Below are positions 1 to 7,715 of a DNA stretch of 22,900 nt, in pieces. The notes below the pieces were generated by a model. It had not been told where the DNA came from, searched no databases, and was given only the letters and a program-made list of their open reading frames with translations. This DNA comes from a virus: the IMG/VR virus record IMGVR_UViG_3300032308_000138, positions 1-22,900 of that record. One strand, given 5' to 3'. The stretch's first letter is position 1. The number at the start of each line of letters is the position of its first letter. Position numbers and translations under genes: made by a program.

Positions 1-171
1 GTTAGGGATCTTCAAGCCAACCTCATTGGCACACCAGTTGACGAATGAGCCACACCAAGGCAGGAAGTTAGCCTTAGTAAAGGCTCCATACTTGGTCTCG
101 TTGTCCTTTGGGCCTTCAATGTAGCCCATCTCACCACGAGCAGTGGCGATAAAGTCCATGCGTTGTCCCAT
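1..171 (-). CDS. CHAP-type endolysin, N-terminal part (cut by window edge)
   Basis: Only the first 57 residues are in the window; the frame is open to base 1. The start reads MGQRMDFIATARGEMGYIEG and the segment continues to a PWCGSFVNWC motif at residues 39-47. A cysteine followed two residues later by FV, after a Gly-rich N-terminal stretch, is the usual nucleophile motif of CHAP amidase/endopeptidase domains, so Cys40 is the predicted catalytic residue. CHAP lysins cut peptidoglycan peptide or amide bonds. The ATG shares a base with the stop of the holin-like gene before it (TAATG), which supports a lysis cassette. Met5 is an alternative start. The catalytic His and any cell-wall-binding domain lie outside the window. 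Confidence 0.85.
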   Translation of the reverse strand, partial: MGQRMDFIATARGEMGYIEGPKDNETKYGAFTKANFLPWCGSFVNWCANEVGLKIPN

Positions 172-413
172 TATTCACTCGCTTTCTTGTCAACCTTAGC
201 AAAGGCTGCGTTGATTTCTTCTGATGTAAGGCTTCCGTCTGCTAGGTAGAAACGGGCTAGTGCTTCAAGCACTCGTGCTGCGCCAAGCGCACCAGCAAGT
301 GTTGCTGCCTGCCATACTTCGATACCTACCAAAGAGCCAGCACCAATAACACCAAGAGACTCTGCTGCAATCACAGCAAAGATTCTCATCATTACATTCT
401 TAAATGTATCCAT
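171..413 (-). CDS. Holin-like small membrane protein, 80 aa
   Basis: The 80-residue product has two hydrophobic segments, roughly residues 9-27 and 30-52, joined by a short Gly-rich turn, and a charged C-terminal tail (residues 58-80, rich in E, K and D). Small size, two membrane spans, a charged tail and position directly before the endolysin are the usual marks of a phage holin, which makes the membrane lesion that lets the lysin reach the wall. Start and stop both overlap the neighbouring genes by one base (TAATG at 413 and 171). It could instead be the antiholin partner of the 57-residue membrane protein encoded just upstream. Confidence 0.75.
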   Translation of the reverse strand: MDTFKNVMMRIFAVIAAESLGVIGAGSLVGIEVWQAATLAGALGAARVLEALARFYLADGSLTSEEINAAFAKVDKKASE

Positions 414-586
414 TATTCGTCCTTATCCATTGGGTTTCTAATTGGGTATGTAACAGCCCAAAAGAATAGAGTTGCAAAAATGGCAACACCGACTACTTGT
501 TTGGCTGACCCATCGAGTACTACCCAAGCAATAAACATGCCTAGTAGTGTCCAGAGTTGTTCAACCATGTCTCTTAGTATTTTCAT
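413..586 (-). CDS. Small two-span membrane protein, 57 aa; second holin or antiholin candidate
   Basis: Reading the minus strand between the neighbouring genes gives a 57-residue protein that begins [18 protein letters not shown] and ends YPIRNPMDKDE. It has two hydrophobic segments, about residues 11-24 and 30-47, separated by a short polar loop (DGSAKQ), and a charged tail. A clear ribosome binding site, AGGAGA, lies about eight bases before the ATG. Both ends overlap neighbours as TAATG (586 and 413), which fits the junction style of the whole operon. Topology and position suggest a holin/antiholin pair with the next gene. No sequence family is recognised, so the exact role is inferred. 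Confidence 0.75.
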   Translation of the reverse strand: MKILRDMVEQLWTLLGMFIAWVVLDGSAKQVVGVAIFATLFFWAVTYPIRNPMDKDE

Positions 587-2070
587 TAGTTGCGTCTCCT
601 AACGCCTTTAGAGTCTGATGATCCCCCGCCTCCGCCTGACGAGCCGCCTCCACCAGTACTACCTGATGATGCGGCTCCTGCTGCCATACCTGCTGCGGAT
701 ACCGCAGCCTGTCCAGCGATAACTGCTGCAACGATTGTCTGTTCTGATTCTTCTCGTTCTTCATCAGACATATCTGCACCAATGCTGCCGATAGCGAGCA
801 AGGCTTGTCCAGGATCTGTGAAGATTGCATTAATAAGTTCTGCAGGGCTTTCGAGCACTAAGAGTGCTGCTGCTACCTCTGCTGTGATGACTACTTCGTT
901 ACCTTCGTCATCTGTGCGTACCTCAACAGGAGTCTCTGGAGGTAGGTCTGAATATGTGAGTCCAGCATCTGCGATTGCTGCTGCTGTTACTGGTGCATCA
1001 CCTGCTGCTTCAATAATTGCTTCAGCAACTTCAGCCTTCTCTTCCTCTGTAGCGTTTTCATCTGCTACCATAGGAGGCTCTGGCGCTAATTCTGGCGCAG
1101 GTTCTTCTATAGCAGGAGGTTCAGGTGCTGGCTCAGGAATTAATTCAGGCTCTGGAGCAGGCTCAGGAGCGACTTCGGGTTCTGGCTCAGGAGCAGGTTC
1201 AGGTATTGGGTCTGGCAGTGGCTCAGGTTCAGGAATGGGATCAGGCTCGGGCGCAGGTTCTGGGCTGGGATCTTCAACAGGAACGGGTTCAGGGGCAGGT
1301 TCTGGTACAGGATCTGGTTCTGGAGCAGGAACTGGCTGAGGTTCTGGTTGAGGCTCAGGTTGCGGAGCAGGTGCTGGTGGATCAGGAGTTGCCACAGGCT
1401 CAGGTCTAACAACAGGTGGCTCAGGTACTACAATAGGTGTAGGTTCTGGAATAATTGGAGGTTGCGATGTCGCTGTCGAAGTATCAACTACTGTCGGGGT
1501 TTCTACTACTGCTGTCGGTGTATCTTGGGTTACTGTGCTTGAGTCAGTATTTTCAGATACGGGAGTTGAAGTATCGTTTGCAGGCGGCGTCGGCGATACA
1601 ACGGTTGTTGTCTCAGCGACGGGTGCGGTCTCAGTTTCCGATGGAGTACTCTCAACAGTGGAAGTCTCAGAAGGAGACGGAGAAGGATTAGGTTCTGGCG
1701 TTGGTTCTACTACAACAGTAGGACTATCAACTGGTGCTTGACCTGCATAAAAACGCAAAGACATATCGGTAACAGTTGTACTTACAAAAGTTCTAAACTG
1801 CCCAGCATATCCACCTTCGCAGAATAACTTAGCGATATCGCCTTTTCCTTGAAAGAACTGTTCTTCGTTATTCCAAGCAACAATAAAATCTTTTCCAACT
1901 CCAGCAGGATCAGCGCAAGTGATCGTTACCTGACCAGTATTTACTGCGTTTGCTGTCGATAAATAAAAGAATGATGTGCCAAATACAAGAAGTAAAACGC
2001 TTAATTTTCTACTTATCTTTCTCGCAAAGAAGGATGTAAATTTGGTCAACGCGGGCTTCCAGCCTTTCAA
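586..2070 (-). CDS. Secreted Pro-Glu-rich protein with signal peptide, 494 aa
   Basis: The predicted product has a basic N-terminus and a hydrophobic core (about residues 22-40) ending STANA before VNTG, a good signal-peptide cleavage site. Then come a small domain with two cysteines (C52, C84; residues 43-112), a Ser/Thr/Pro/Val linker (115-205), about 130 residues dominated by PEPAPEPEP-like repeats (206-335), an Ala/Glu-rich, probably helical domain (336-465), and a Gly/Ser tail ending RRRN. Pro-Glu stretches form stiff extended spacers, so the protein may sit in or span the cell wall. The start is uncertain: no ATG is available, TTG at 2070 or 2049 is in frame, and both overlap the previous gene by 40-60 bases without a strong ribosome site. 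Function unknown; the lysis-region position is suggestive only. Confidence 0.7.
   Translation of the reverse strand: MKGWKPALTKFTSFFARKISRKLSVLLLVFGTSFFYLSTANAVNTGQVTITCADPAGVGKDFIVAWNNEEQFFQGKGDIAKLFCEGGYAGQFRTFVSTTVTDMSLRFYAGQAPVDSPTVVVEPTPEPNPSPSPSETSTVESTPSETETAPVAETTTVVSPTPPANDTSTPVSENTDSSTVTQDTPTAVVETPTVVDTSTATSQPPIIPEPTPIVVPEPPVVRPEPVATPDPPAPAPQPEPQPEPQPVPAPEPDPVPEPAPEPVPVEDPSPEPAPEPDPIPEPEPLPDPIPEPAPEPEPEVAPEPAPEPELIPEPAPEPPAIEEPAPELAPEPPMVADENATEEEKAEVAEAIIEAAGDAPVTAAAIADAGLTYSDLPPETPVEVRTDDEGNEVVITAEVAAALLVLESPAELINAIFTDPGQALLAIGSIGADMSDEEREESEQTIVAAVIAGQAAVSAAGMAAGAASSGSTGGGGSSGGGGGSSDSKGVRRRN
1085..1455 (-). repeat. Low-complexity repeats encoding Pro-Glu-Pro-Ala
   Basis: Imperfect short repeats of the plus-strand type GGTTCAGGAGCAGGCTCAGG fill this interval and encode the PEPAPEPEP stretch of the secreted protein. 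The opposite strand therefore shows long false Gly-Ser reading frames. Confidence 0.8.
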
Positions 2071-2209
2071 CTTGGTCTTTGACTGATGATCCCCCGTTAT
2101 TTTTAAGTTCGCTCAGATAGTGCTTAACAAGCCAGCGCACTGATCCAATAAAACTTCCTACTATTGTGGTTACGGCAACTGCTAACGCTGCCCAATCTAC
2201 GGCTGTCAC
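2009..2209 (-). CDS. Small membrane-anchored coiled-coil protein, 66 aa
   Basis: The product has one hydrophobic segment (about residues 5-26) followed by a polar linker and a heptad-like C-terminal helix (residues about 43-62, [19 protein letters not shown]). A single span followed by a coiled coil is common in small phage proteins near lysis genes, including XhlA-like holin accessory proteins, but no specific family can be assigned. The start is GTG, overlapping the stop of the 745-residue tail protein as TAGTG. Its 3' end overlaps the upstream part of the secreted Pro-Glu-rich gene by up to 62 bases, depending on the start of that gene. Confidence 0.6.
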   Translation of the reverse strand: MTAVDWAALAVAVTTIVGSFIGSVRWLVKHYLSELKNNGGSSVKDQVERLEARVDQIYILLCEKDK

Positions 2210-4446
2210 TATAAGACGCTCCTGACTGTTACTAGGAGTAGACCACCGAATCCATCAAACTGACCGCTAGGTGGAGTCTTACGTGAGAAGTCAATGCGTT
2301 CAATGATTGCTTGGATACGCTCACCAGTGGTGAAGTCCTGCACGTTTACAATGTCGCCTACTGCTTCTACTTCTTCGAGAGTTTGAATACGCTCCCACGC
2401 ACGGCCTTCATATCCAGTTTGCACGTTGTATCTGTCTTTTTCGATATCGTAACACCAGACTGGAAACTGAATCAGTCTCTGGCGCTTAGTGGCAGGTAGT
2501 GCTTTTGCTTGGTATCCCTTAAATATAGGGCCTCTACTGGTATCGCTTGCGCTGCGTGAGAGCGTAAACTTGTACGATAGGAACTCTTGTGGGCCTTCTG
2601 GGTTAGTTGTAGCAGCCTCTGGCGTTCCAATGCTAGCGTTGTAAGTAATAATATTATAAGTGTTAGAAGTACTATCAATGGATTGAATATCCATAGCGCC
2701 GTACGAATAGTCTCCACGCGCGCGGATAAACTTATAGTTCTTAGGTTCTAGAGTTCCGTAACGGATAGCACCAGTAGTTACATATCCTGTAGAAACAAGA
2801 GTGCTTGCAGACTCTAAATAGATTGCTCCGTCAGTACCGTCATATGCACTAGCAAAGGCTAAACGGTTGGTAGTTCCGATAAAGGCAACAGCAGTAGTTT
2901 CGTGGGAACCACTTTGAGTTCCAATAATGTCATTAGCATAAGCAAAGCGAAGCGCCTCACCTTCAATAAGTTGACTCAAATCAATACGGGTAAGTCCTGC
3001 GTTAGTTCCTACTCCAGTAGTAGCCCATACGAAACGATCACGAGCAACAAAGTCATACACTGCTTGAGTTGTCTCTACGATTAGTGGGCCATAGGCAAGA
3101 GAGCCATCTTGATCGTTAATCTCAGCAACTCGCACACCTTTGCTAGTACCAATCATCATGTAGCCAAGATAGTAATATAGTTTTTCTACTATCTCTCCTG
3201 GCGGAAATTCAGCAGCAACAACAGCCTGTGTCAGCACCGGCATGGAGCCGTTAGTGCCTAGCGTGTACTTGTGAATAGTAGAATATATTCCAGAATGTCC
3301 AGCAGTATAAATAGCAGGGCCAGAAGCGGCTACGCTTGTGTGATGATAATTTGTGTTGGGATTGGTATAGATGGCGCTAGGCAGGCTTGTTGCATTAGTT
3401 GATAATTCATAGACTATGTTATTAACACAGAGCACAATACGGTCTTTAACGAACTCCATGGCTGCATATATAATTTCAATATCGCCACTCTGGAACATCT
3501 GGGTAACGTCACCTGTTGCAGATGGGTTAGATGAACCAGTAATTGAGTCACCTGATAGTGGCTTCTTAAACATAGTAAGGCGTTGATTACCGCCTGATGT
3601 CTTATTAGTTACCCAGTAAGCGTTGACTCCATCATCACAGATAGCGAATACTTTGCGGTCAGTTCCAGATATATAATCAATGTAATGAATTACTGGGTTA
3701 GTCACACCAGTTCCGACTGGGGATACTGCAGTAGAAGTTACCGTTCCGCTTGTTCCTGTTGTATAGGTAAATGTGGTTGTTGTAGGTACACCAGTAATAC
3801 GATACTCACCATTAAATGTAGCATCTACACCTGTAATTGTAATAGTCATACCAACTGTAAGTCCGTGTGCTACAGGAGTAGTAAGTGTTGCTACGTTAGT
3901 GGTGCGCGCCTTATTGCTAATTGATACTGTAATTGCTGGGTAAATTTTATCTACATCGAACTCATCGTGTAGCAATACACCGTTTACGCCAGACCATTGA
4001 ATTGAACGTGCGTGTTGTTGGGGATGTTGATGATCTGTGCCGACTACAGCACCAGTTGTTTGATGAGTATTGGTAGTTTCTCTGAGAAGTGATACCTGTC
4101 CTTTAGTCCAGACATCTACGCCTTGGGAGTCCTTGAAACGATATCCAACAGACTCACCAGCAGTAGGATCATAGAAGTTAATGCCAGATCCACCATGGAA
4201 TGATGATTGAGAACGAATCCACCAACCAGTAAGAGACTGCTCGCCAGGTTCGCGTGAGTTATCAAACTGTTCCTTGCGATAAGGTGCAGTTTCTCTTTGG
4301 TATGGATTAACATCTGTTGGTGCTAAGAAGAACGGTAGACCGCCAAAGGCTACGTCATAGTTATCTGCGTTATTAGTCCAGAAACCTGCAACACCAGGAT
4401 TACCAATGTTTAAGGGTAAATCTTCCGTGATATCGGGGGTAGCCAC
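2209..4446 (-). CDS. Large tail structural protein with an inserted Ig-like module, 745 aa
   Basis: The N-terminal part (residues about 65-115) has a GEQSLTGWWIRSQSSFHGG stretch that I associate with minor tail proteins of actinophages. Residues about 174-248 form a Thr/Val-rich module (NVATLTTPVAHGLTVGM, then FNGEYRITGVPTTTTFTY), a type that recurs as an insertion in many phage structural proteins. The middle (250-560) shows repeated short beta-strand blades such as YELS, IYTAGHSGIYS and MIGTSKGVRVAE, consistent with a beta-propeller-like fold. The C-terminus is beta-rich and ends VTVRSVL. The GTG start has an AAGGAG site five bases before it. It probably forms a tail hub, tip or appendage. 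The exact part cannot be fixed from sequence alone. Confidence 0.65.
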   Translation of the reverse strand: MATPDITEDLPLNIGNPGVAGFWTNNADNYDVAFGGLPFFLAPTDVNPYQRETAPYRKEQFDNSREPGEQSLTGWWIRSQSSFHGGSGINFYDPTAGESVGYRFKDSQGVDVWTKGQVSLLRETTNTHQTTGAVVGTDHQHPQQHARSIQWSGVNGVLLHDEFDVDKIYPAITVSISNKARTTNVATLTTPVAHGLTVGMTITITGVDATFNGEYRITGVPTTTTFTYTTGTSGTVTSTAVSPVGTGVTNPVIHYIDYISGTDRKVFAICDDGVNAYWVTNKTSGGNQRLTMFKKPLSGDSITGSSNPSATGDVTQMFQSGDIEIIYAAMEFVKDRIVLCVNNIVYELSTNATSLPSAIYTNPNTNYHHTSVAASGPAIYTAGHSGIYSTIHKYTLGTNGSMPVLTQAVVAAEFPPGEIVEKLYYYLGYMMIGTSKGVRVAEINDQDGSLAYGPLIVETTQAVYDFVARDRFVWATTGVGTNAGLTRIDLSQLIEGEALRFAYANDIIGTQSGSHETTAVAFIGTTNRLAFASAYDGTDGAIYLESASTLVSTGYVTTGAIRYGTLEPKNYKFIRARGDYSYGAMDIQSIDSTSNTYNIITYNASIGTPEAATTNPEGPQEFLSYKFTLSRSASDTSRGPIFKGYQAKALPATKRQRLIQFPVWCYDIEKDRYNVQTGYEGRAWERIQTLEEVEAVGDIVNVQDFTTGERIQAIIERIDFSRKTPPSGQFDGFGGLLLVTVRSVL

Positions 4447-4455
4447 TATATCTCC

Positions 4456-4539
4456 TTAGTAAATTTGTAATTCTGCTTCGTCTACTGCATCATCTATATC
4501 CCGCGTAAGCGGAACTATGTCAGTTACTAATGTGTCCAC
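4456..4539 (-). CDS. Possible 27-residue micro-gene between tail genes
   Basis: The 93-base space between two tail genes holds a short reading frame starting at GTG (4539) and ending at TAA (4458-4456): residues VDTLVTDIVPLTRDIDDAVD, then EAELQIY. Its start overlaps the stop of the previous gene as TAGTG, the same junction seen at 2209, and its end lies next to the ribosome binding site of the following gene. The product is acidic and soluble. Coupling geometry is the only support. It may be a chance frame in a translated spacer. Confidence 0.35.
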   Translation of the reverse strand: MDTLVTDIVPLTRDIDDAVDEAELQIY

Positions 4540-4772
4540 TACTTTGTAATTGCAGCGATTTCATCGCCTGTTAAACCAAGTGCTGCTAGTTTAGCCTGTG
4601 CTGCTAACTTTGCATCCGCCTCAGCCTGTGCTGCTGCTTCACGTTCTGCACGTTCAATTTCAGCAGCCTGTGCATCTACTGCACGCTGTTCAATCTCTTC
4701 TGGTGTGAGGTCAATATACTGTGATGTGCCAGCGGCTACATCTACTACTAACTTCTTAGGTACGTCTGACAT
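4539..4772 (-). CDS. Small helical accessory protein, 77 aa; tail-fibre assembly candidate
   Basis: The product begins MSDVPKKLVVDVAAGTSQYI. After residue 25 it becomes a highly charged Ala/Glu/Arg helix (TPEEIEQRAVDAQAAEIERA and on), closing with LAALGLTGDEIAAITK. Small phage proteins with the phrase LTPEEI followed by an Ala-rich helix and a terminal LAALGLT-EEI are often found after fibre genes and are sometimes annotated as tail-fibre assembly chaperones. That link is by general resemblance. The start is chosen as the ATG at 4772, which shares a base with the stop of the gene before it (TAATG). A longer frame starting at 4826 would overlap that gene by more than 50 bases. Confidence 0.6.
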   Translation of the reverse strand: MSDVPKKLVVDVAAGTSQYIDLTPEEIEQRAVDAQAAEIERAEREAAAQAEADAKLAAQAKLAALGLTGDEIAAITK

Positions 4773-5074
4773 TATTCTTCTCCAATGATGATTACGTGTG
4801 AAGCATCTGGACATGACCAGGTGCAAGTTTCTTCGTCAAATACCACAGCATCAGGGTGACACTCTGGCTTAGGTGCAATAAACGCATCGCGTTCTGCATC
4901 GTAGGTAAAACCAATACCTGCGTAGTTCTTACGGATGTTTCCATTGTAAGAAGTCTTTACCCAGGTTCCACCTAGTGAATTCATAAAGGCTTCGCCTTCA
5001 TCTGGCTCGCTGTTGTTACCAACGAGTACACGGAGAACTGTTTTGTTCTCGTCAATCTCTGCCCAATGTGACAT
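4772..5074 (-). CDS. Conserved small phage tail-region protein, 100 aa
   Basis: The product starts MSHWAEIDENKTVLRVLVGN and contains GGTWVKTSYNGNIRKNYAGI at about residues 35-54, then FTYDAERDAFIAPKP. This SHxAEID...TSYNGNIRKNYAGIG pattern is recognisable from small proteins near tail-fibre genes in cyanophages and other marine phages, where the function is not known. The C-terminus has three cysteines (C72, C84, C87) not evident in the core motif. A strong AAGGAG site lies before the ATG. It sits directly after the second polyglycine adhesin, so a role in fibre assembly or as a small tail component is plausible but not shown. Confidence 0.7.
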   Translation of the reverse strand: MSHWAEIDENKTVLRVLVGNNSEPDEGEAFMNSLGGTWVKTSYNGNIRKNYAGIGFTYDAERDAFIAPKPECHPDAVVFDEETCTWSCPDASHVIIIGEE

Positions 5075-5086
5075 ATTTATTTCTCC

Positions 5087-6400
5087 TTATACCATTGCAT
5101 ATCGAATAATTACTATACCTGAACCACCAGCACCGCTGTTTCCAGGACTATATGTTCTTGCCCCACCACCACCGCTACCAGTATTTCTCGTTGCTGAAAC
5201 TCCTTGAGTTGGATGCCCAGCACCGCCACCACCTGAACCACCTGAACCACTATTTCCACCGCCACCACCACCTGCGTAGAAATTACTTACACCAGTTAAT
5301 GTCGGACTAGCCCAAGCCGAGAGTGATACACCTGCTCCACCAGCGGTACTACCCCCAGCGCCACCTGCGCCACCGCCACCGCCAGCGGTTTCACCGCTAC
5401 CGCCATTTCCATTAAAACCTTGTCCTGCTGTTCCAGTTCCACCAGCATAACCGCGAGAAGTTCCACCACCTGAACCACCATTACCACCAGCGCGATTGCC
5501 TCCGCCCGCCGCACCATAACCACCGCCTATGGATGTGATAGATGCAAATGTTGAATTAGAACCAGAGTTTCCATCTTGTTCAGGAACTACAGCAGAGCCA
5601 CCTGCGCCGACAGTAATTGCATAATTTTGAGCAGTTACAGATATGGGGCTTTCTAGAGAACCTCCGCCACCAGTTGTGCCAACTGTTGAACGAAGTCCAC
5701 CTGCACCGCCACCACCGCCTTCGTATGCGGCGCCACCGCTTGCGCCACCCGCTATTACTAAGTAGTCGCAAGTTAAAGCCTTGAATGGAGTAAATGTTCC
5801 TGAACTCAAAAACGCGTGATACCAGTAAGTACCATCATTAGCAACGATGTTTCCACCTGATGCAAATGGAGCGGTTACTGGGGTTGTTCCAAGTGCCGCT
5901 AAACCGTAGAGGCTGAAGGTTGAATTGGTAAGAAACGAAGCAGATGCCCCAGGAGTAAAGGTTAAAGTTGTTATGGCTGCTTGAGTTCCTGGGTTCCATA
6001 ACCCTGCAAGCAAAATTCCGTATGCAGTAGTTGCATTGTTTTCTGTAACAGAATCAGACCACCAAGATTTAGCATTAGAAGACGTATAGTTTGGAATATA
6101 TATTTCAGCATTTCCAAACGTGTTTGCAGTAGAAGTGTTTGCTGTAGCCCAAAATACGTTGCTTGTTGAAGTTGTTGAAACAGCAGCCGCACCTGTTCCG
6201 TAAATTAAACGAGCGCTGATGTTTGATGTGCTGCCATTAAATGCAACGTTGACCACTTGACCTTCGTTGGCATCGGAAATTCTTGCTGACGCCACAATCT
6301 TCAAATCGGTATAACCAGTTTGAGGTATATTATCAAAAGTTACCGATGCGGCTGATTGAGAAAGTTCAATAGTTTCTAAGAGAACATAATTTTCTGCCAT
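5087..6400 (-). CDS. Glycine-rich receptor-binding tail protein (second polyglycine adhesin), 437 aa
   Basis: Residues 1-168 form a beta-rich domain with SVTFDNIPQTGYTDLKIVAS near the start and the end signature STFSLYGL. After a short linker comes YWYHAFLSSGTF (192-203), then a single Cys in LTCDYLVIAGGA, then about 210 residues of Gly-rich blocks (GGGGGAGG, GGSGGG) ending IVIIRYAMV. Long Gly blocks with this spacing resemble the polyglycine type II sandwiches at the tips of T2/S16-type adhesins. This fits a host-recognition role at the tail tip. The start is supported by AGGAG before the ATG. It is a close paralogue of the next-upstream 433-residue protein, sharing domain order, the YxYHAF linker and the VIxRY end. 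Confidence 0.75.
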   Translation of the reverse strand: MAENYVLLETIELSQSAASVTFDNIPQTGYTDLKIVASARISDANEGQVVNVAFNGSTSNISARLIYGTGAAAVSTTSTSNVFWATANTSTANTFGNAEIYIPNYTSSNAKSWWSDSVTENNATTAYGILLAGLWNPGTQAAITTLTFTPGASASFLTNSTFSLYGLAALGTTPVTAPFASGGNIVANDGTYWYHAFLSSGTFTPFKALTCDYLVIAGGASGGAAYEGGGGGAGGLRSTVGTTGGGGSLESPISVTAQNYAITVGAGGSAVVPEQDGNSGSNSTFASITSIGGGYGAAGGGNRAGGNGGSGGGTSRGYAGGTGTAGQGFNGNGGSGETAGGGGGAGGAGGSTAGGAGVSLSAWASPTLTGVSNFYAGGGGGGNSGSGGSGGGGAGHPTQGVSATRNTGSGGGGARTYSPGNSGAGGSGIVIIRYAMV

Positions 6401-6412
6401 TTGTTTATCTCC

Positions 6413-7714
6413 TTATGCCTTTAAATATCTAACAATGACCACGCCTGAACCGCCGTTAAAACCAACAGTTCCATCAGAAGCAGAACCACCACCACCGCCA
6501 CCTGTATTAGCGGTTCCATTAACACCTTTACCGCCTCCACCGCCAGAACCACCAGTACCGCCTGTAGCAGCATACCCACCACCACCACCTGATAGGTAGT
6601 AAGTGCCAGATACATTTTGTCCAATGCCTGTGGCTACACCCCAAGAAGAATATGTTGATAAACCAATTCCACCGTTACCGCCAACTGCGCTAGTTGCCGC
6701 AGCGCCAACAGCACCAGCGCCTCCACCACCGCCACCTGCACGGTTAATAGATGAGGAACCATTAAAGCCATTACCACCAGCAGAACCTTGCCCAGATGTT
6801 GCAGCACCACCAGTTTTGGTAGTGCCTTCGTAGCCACCACCACCACCGCCTGAACCGCCTGTAGCGCCATTGGCATTGTAAGAACCACCACCACCGCCAC
6901 CTTTAACCAAAGTAAGCGCGGCAAATTGTGAGTCGCCACCAGCAGTACCAGTTTGTCCGTCAGTATTGTTTCCAGCACCACCACCACCAACTGTAATTGA
7001 ATAACCAGTTGCAGTTAATGATTGTGAAGTAAATGCTAGTAAACCACCTGCGCCGCCGCCGCCGCCTGAACGACCACCACCTGCACCACCAGCAACTACC
7101 AAGCAGTCAGCCGTAATTGATTGTGTAGGGGTAAATGTTCCAGAGGATGCAAATGCGTGATAGTAATAAGTAGAATCAGAATAAATTGCTCCGCCCGTTG
7201 CTTTAGGTGCAGGGCTTACGCCTTCTGCGCGGATTCCATATAGTGAAAATGTTGAACCTACTGCGAAGTTGTTACTAGCAGAGTTAAGGGTAATTGAAGT
7301 AATCGCTGCAATTGAACGCCATAAACCAACCGCTGCTCCTAGTTGGATATTTGCCTCGCCATAACGACCCACGACTGTTTTGTAAGTTGTGGTGTTTGAG
7401 TAATTCATAAAATTAATAGTATTAACTGAAGGTATAGTTGTATCACCAACATCACCAAAAAAAATGCGCGTTTCATTTGAGTTACGACTAGATGTGGCAG
7501 ATGTTCCAGAACCGTTTAATAAGGTACGAGAGTAATTTGTATCTGTATCACCGTTTACCCGAATAGTAAAGTTGGTAGCAGCAGAGGTATTTGCGCTAAC
7601 TGCCACAACCACCAAATCTGTGTAACCAGTAATACCAGTCAGGTCTAGCGTTACTGTGTTTGTTGCTACCGCAACGGTTTCTTTTCTAAGTGCAACATAA
7701 GTATTTGTAGGCAT
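6413..7714 (-). CDS. Glycine-rich receptor-binding tail protein (first polyglycine adhesin), 433 aa
   Basis: The domain order equals that of the next gene. Residues 1-160 are a beta domain (TGITGYTDLVVVAVS near residues 26-40, ending STFSLYGI at 154-161). A linker with YYYHAFASSGTFTP (183-196) follows, then one Cys in TADCLVVAGGAGGG, then a Gly-rich region from about 208 to 425 closing GGSGVVIVRYLKA. The Gly blocks are broken by short variable segments, which in known polyglycine adhesins form the receptor-contacting loops. That functional reading is an inference. Start: ATG at 7714, one base after the previous stop, with GGAG about ten bases before it. Confidence 0.75.
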   Translation of the reverse strand: MPTNTYVALRKETVAVATNTVTLDLTGITGYTDLVVVAVSANTSAATNFTIRVNGDTDTNYSRTLLNGSGTSATSSRNSNETRIFFGDVGDTTIPSVNTINFMNYSNTTTYKTVVGRYGEANIQLGAAVGLWRSIAAITSITLNSASNNFAVGSTFSLYGIRAEGVSPAPKATGGAIYSDSTYYYHAFASSGTFTPTQSITADCLVVAGGAGGGRSGGGGGAGGLLAFTSQSLTATGYSITVGGGGAGNNTDGQTGTAGGDSQFAALTLVKGGGGGGSYNANGATGGSGGGGGGYEGTTKTGGAATSGQGSAGGNGFNGSSSINRAGGGGGGAGAVGAAATSAVGGNGGIGLSTYSSWGVATGIGQNVSGTYYLSGGGGGYAATGGTGGSGGGGGKGVNGTANTGGGGGGSASDGTVGFNGGSGVVIVRYLKA

Positions 7715-7715
7715 A

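Noticed and set aside
590-1339. Long plus-strand frame rich in Gly-Ser
   Set aside because: It is the exact opposite strand of the Pro-Glu repeats of the secreted protein; the composition explains the lack of stops, and every other gene is on the minus strand.
4501-4512. CCGC-GTAA-GCGG hairpin as a terminator
   Set aside because: Stem of only four pairs, no T-tract, and located inside a possible small reading frame.
4539-4826. Longer form of the 77-residue protein starting at 4826
   Set aside because: Would overlap the previous gene by more than 50 bases; the ATG at 4772 forms the TAATG junction seen throughout.
6603-6833. Pro-rich plus-strand frame
   Set aside because: Shadow of the polyglycine region of the adhesin on the other strand.
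5087-7110. CRISPR-like repeat array suggested by repeated CCACCACCGCC units
   Set aside because: The repeats are in-frame Gly codons of two adhesin genes with irregular spacing and no spacers.
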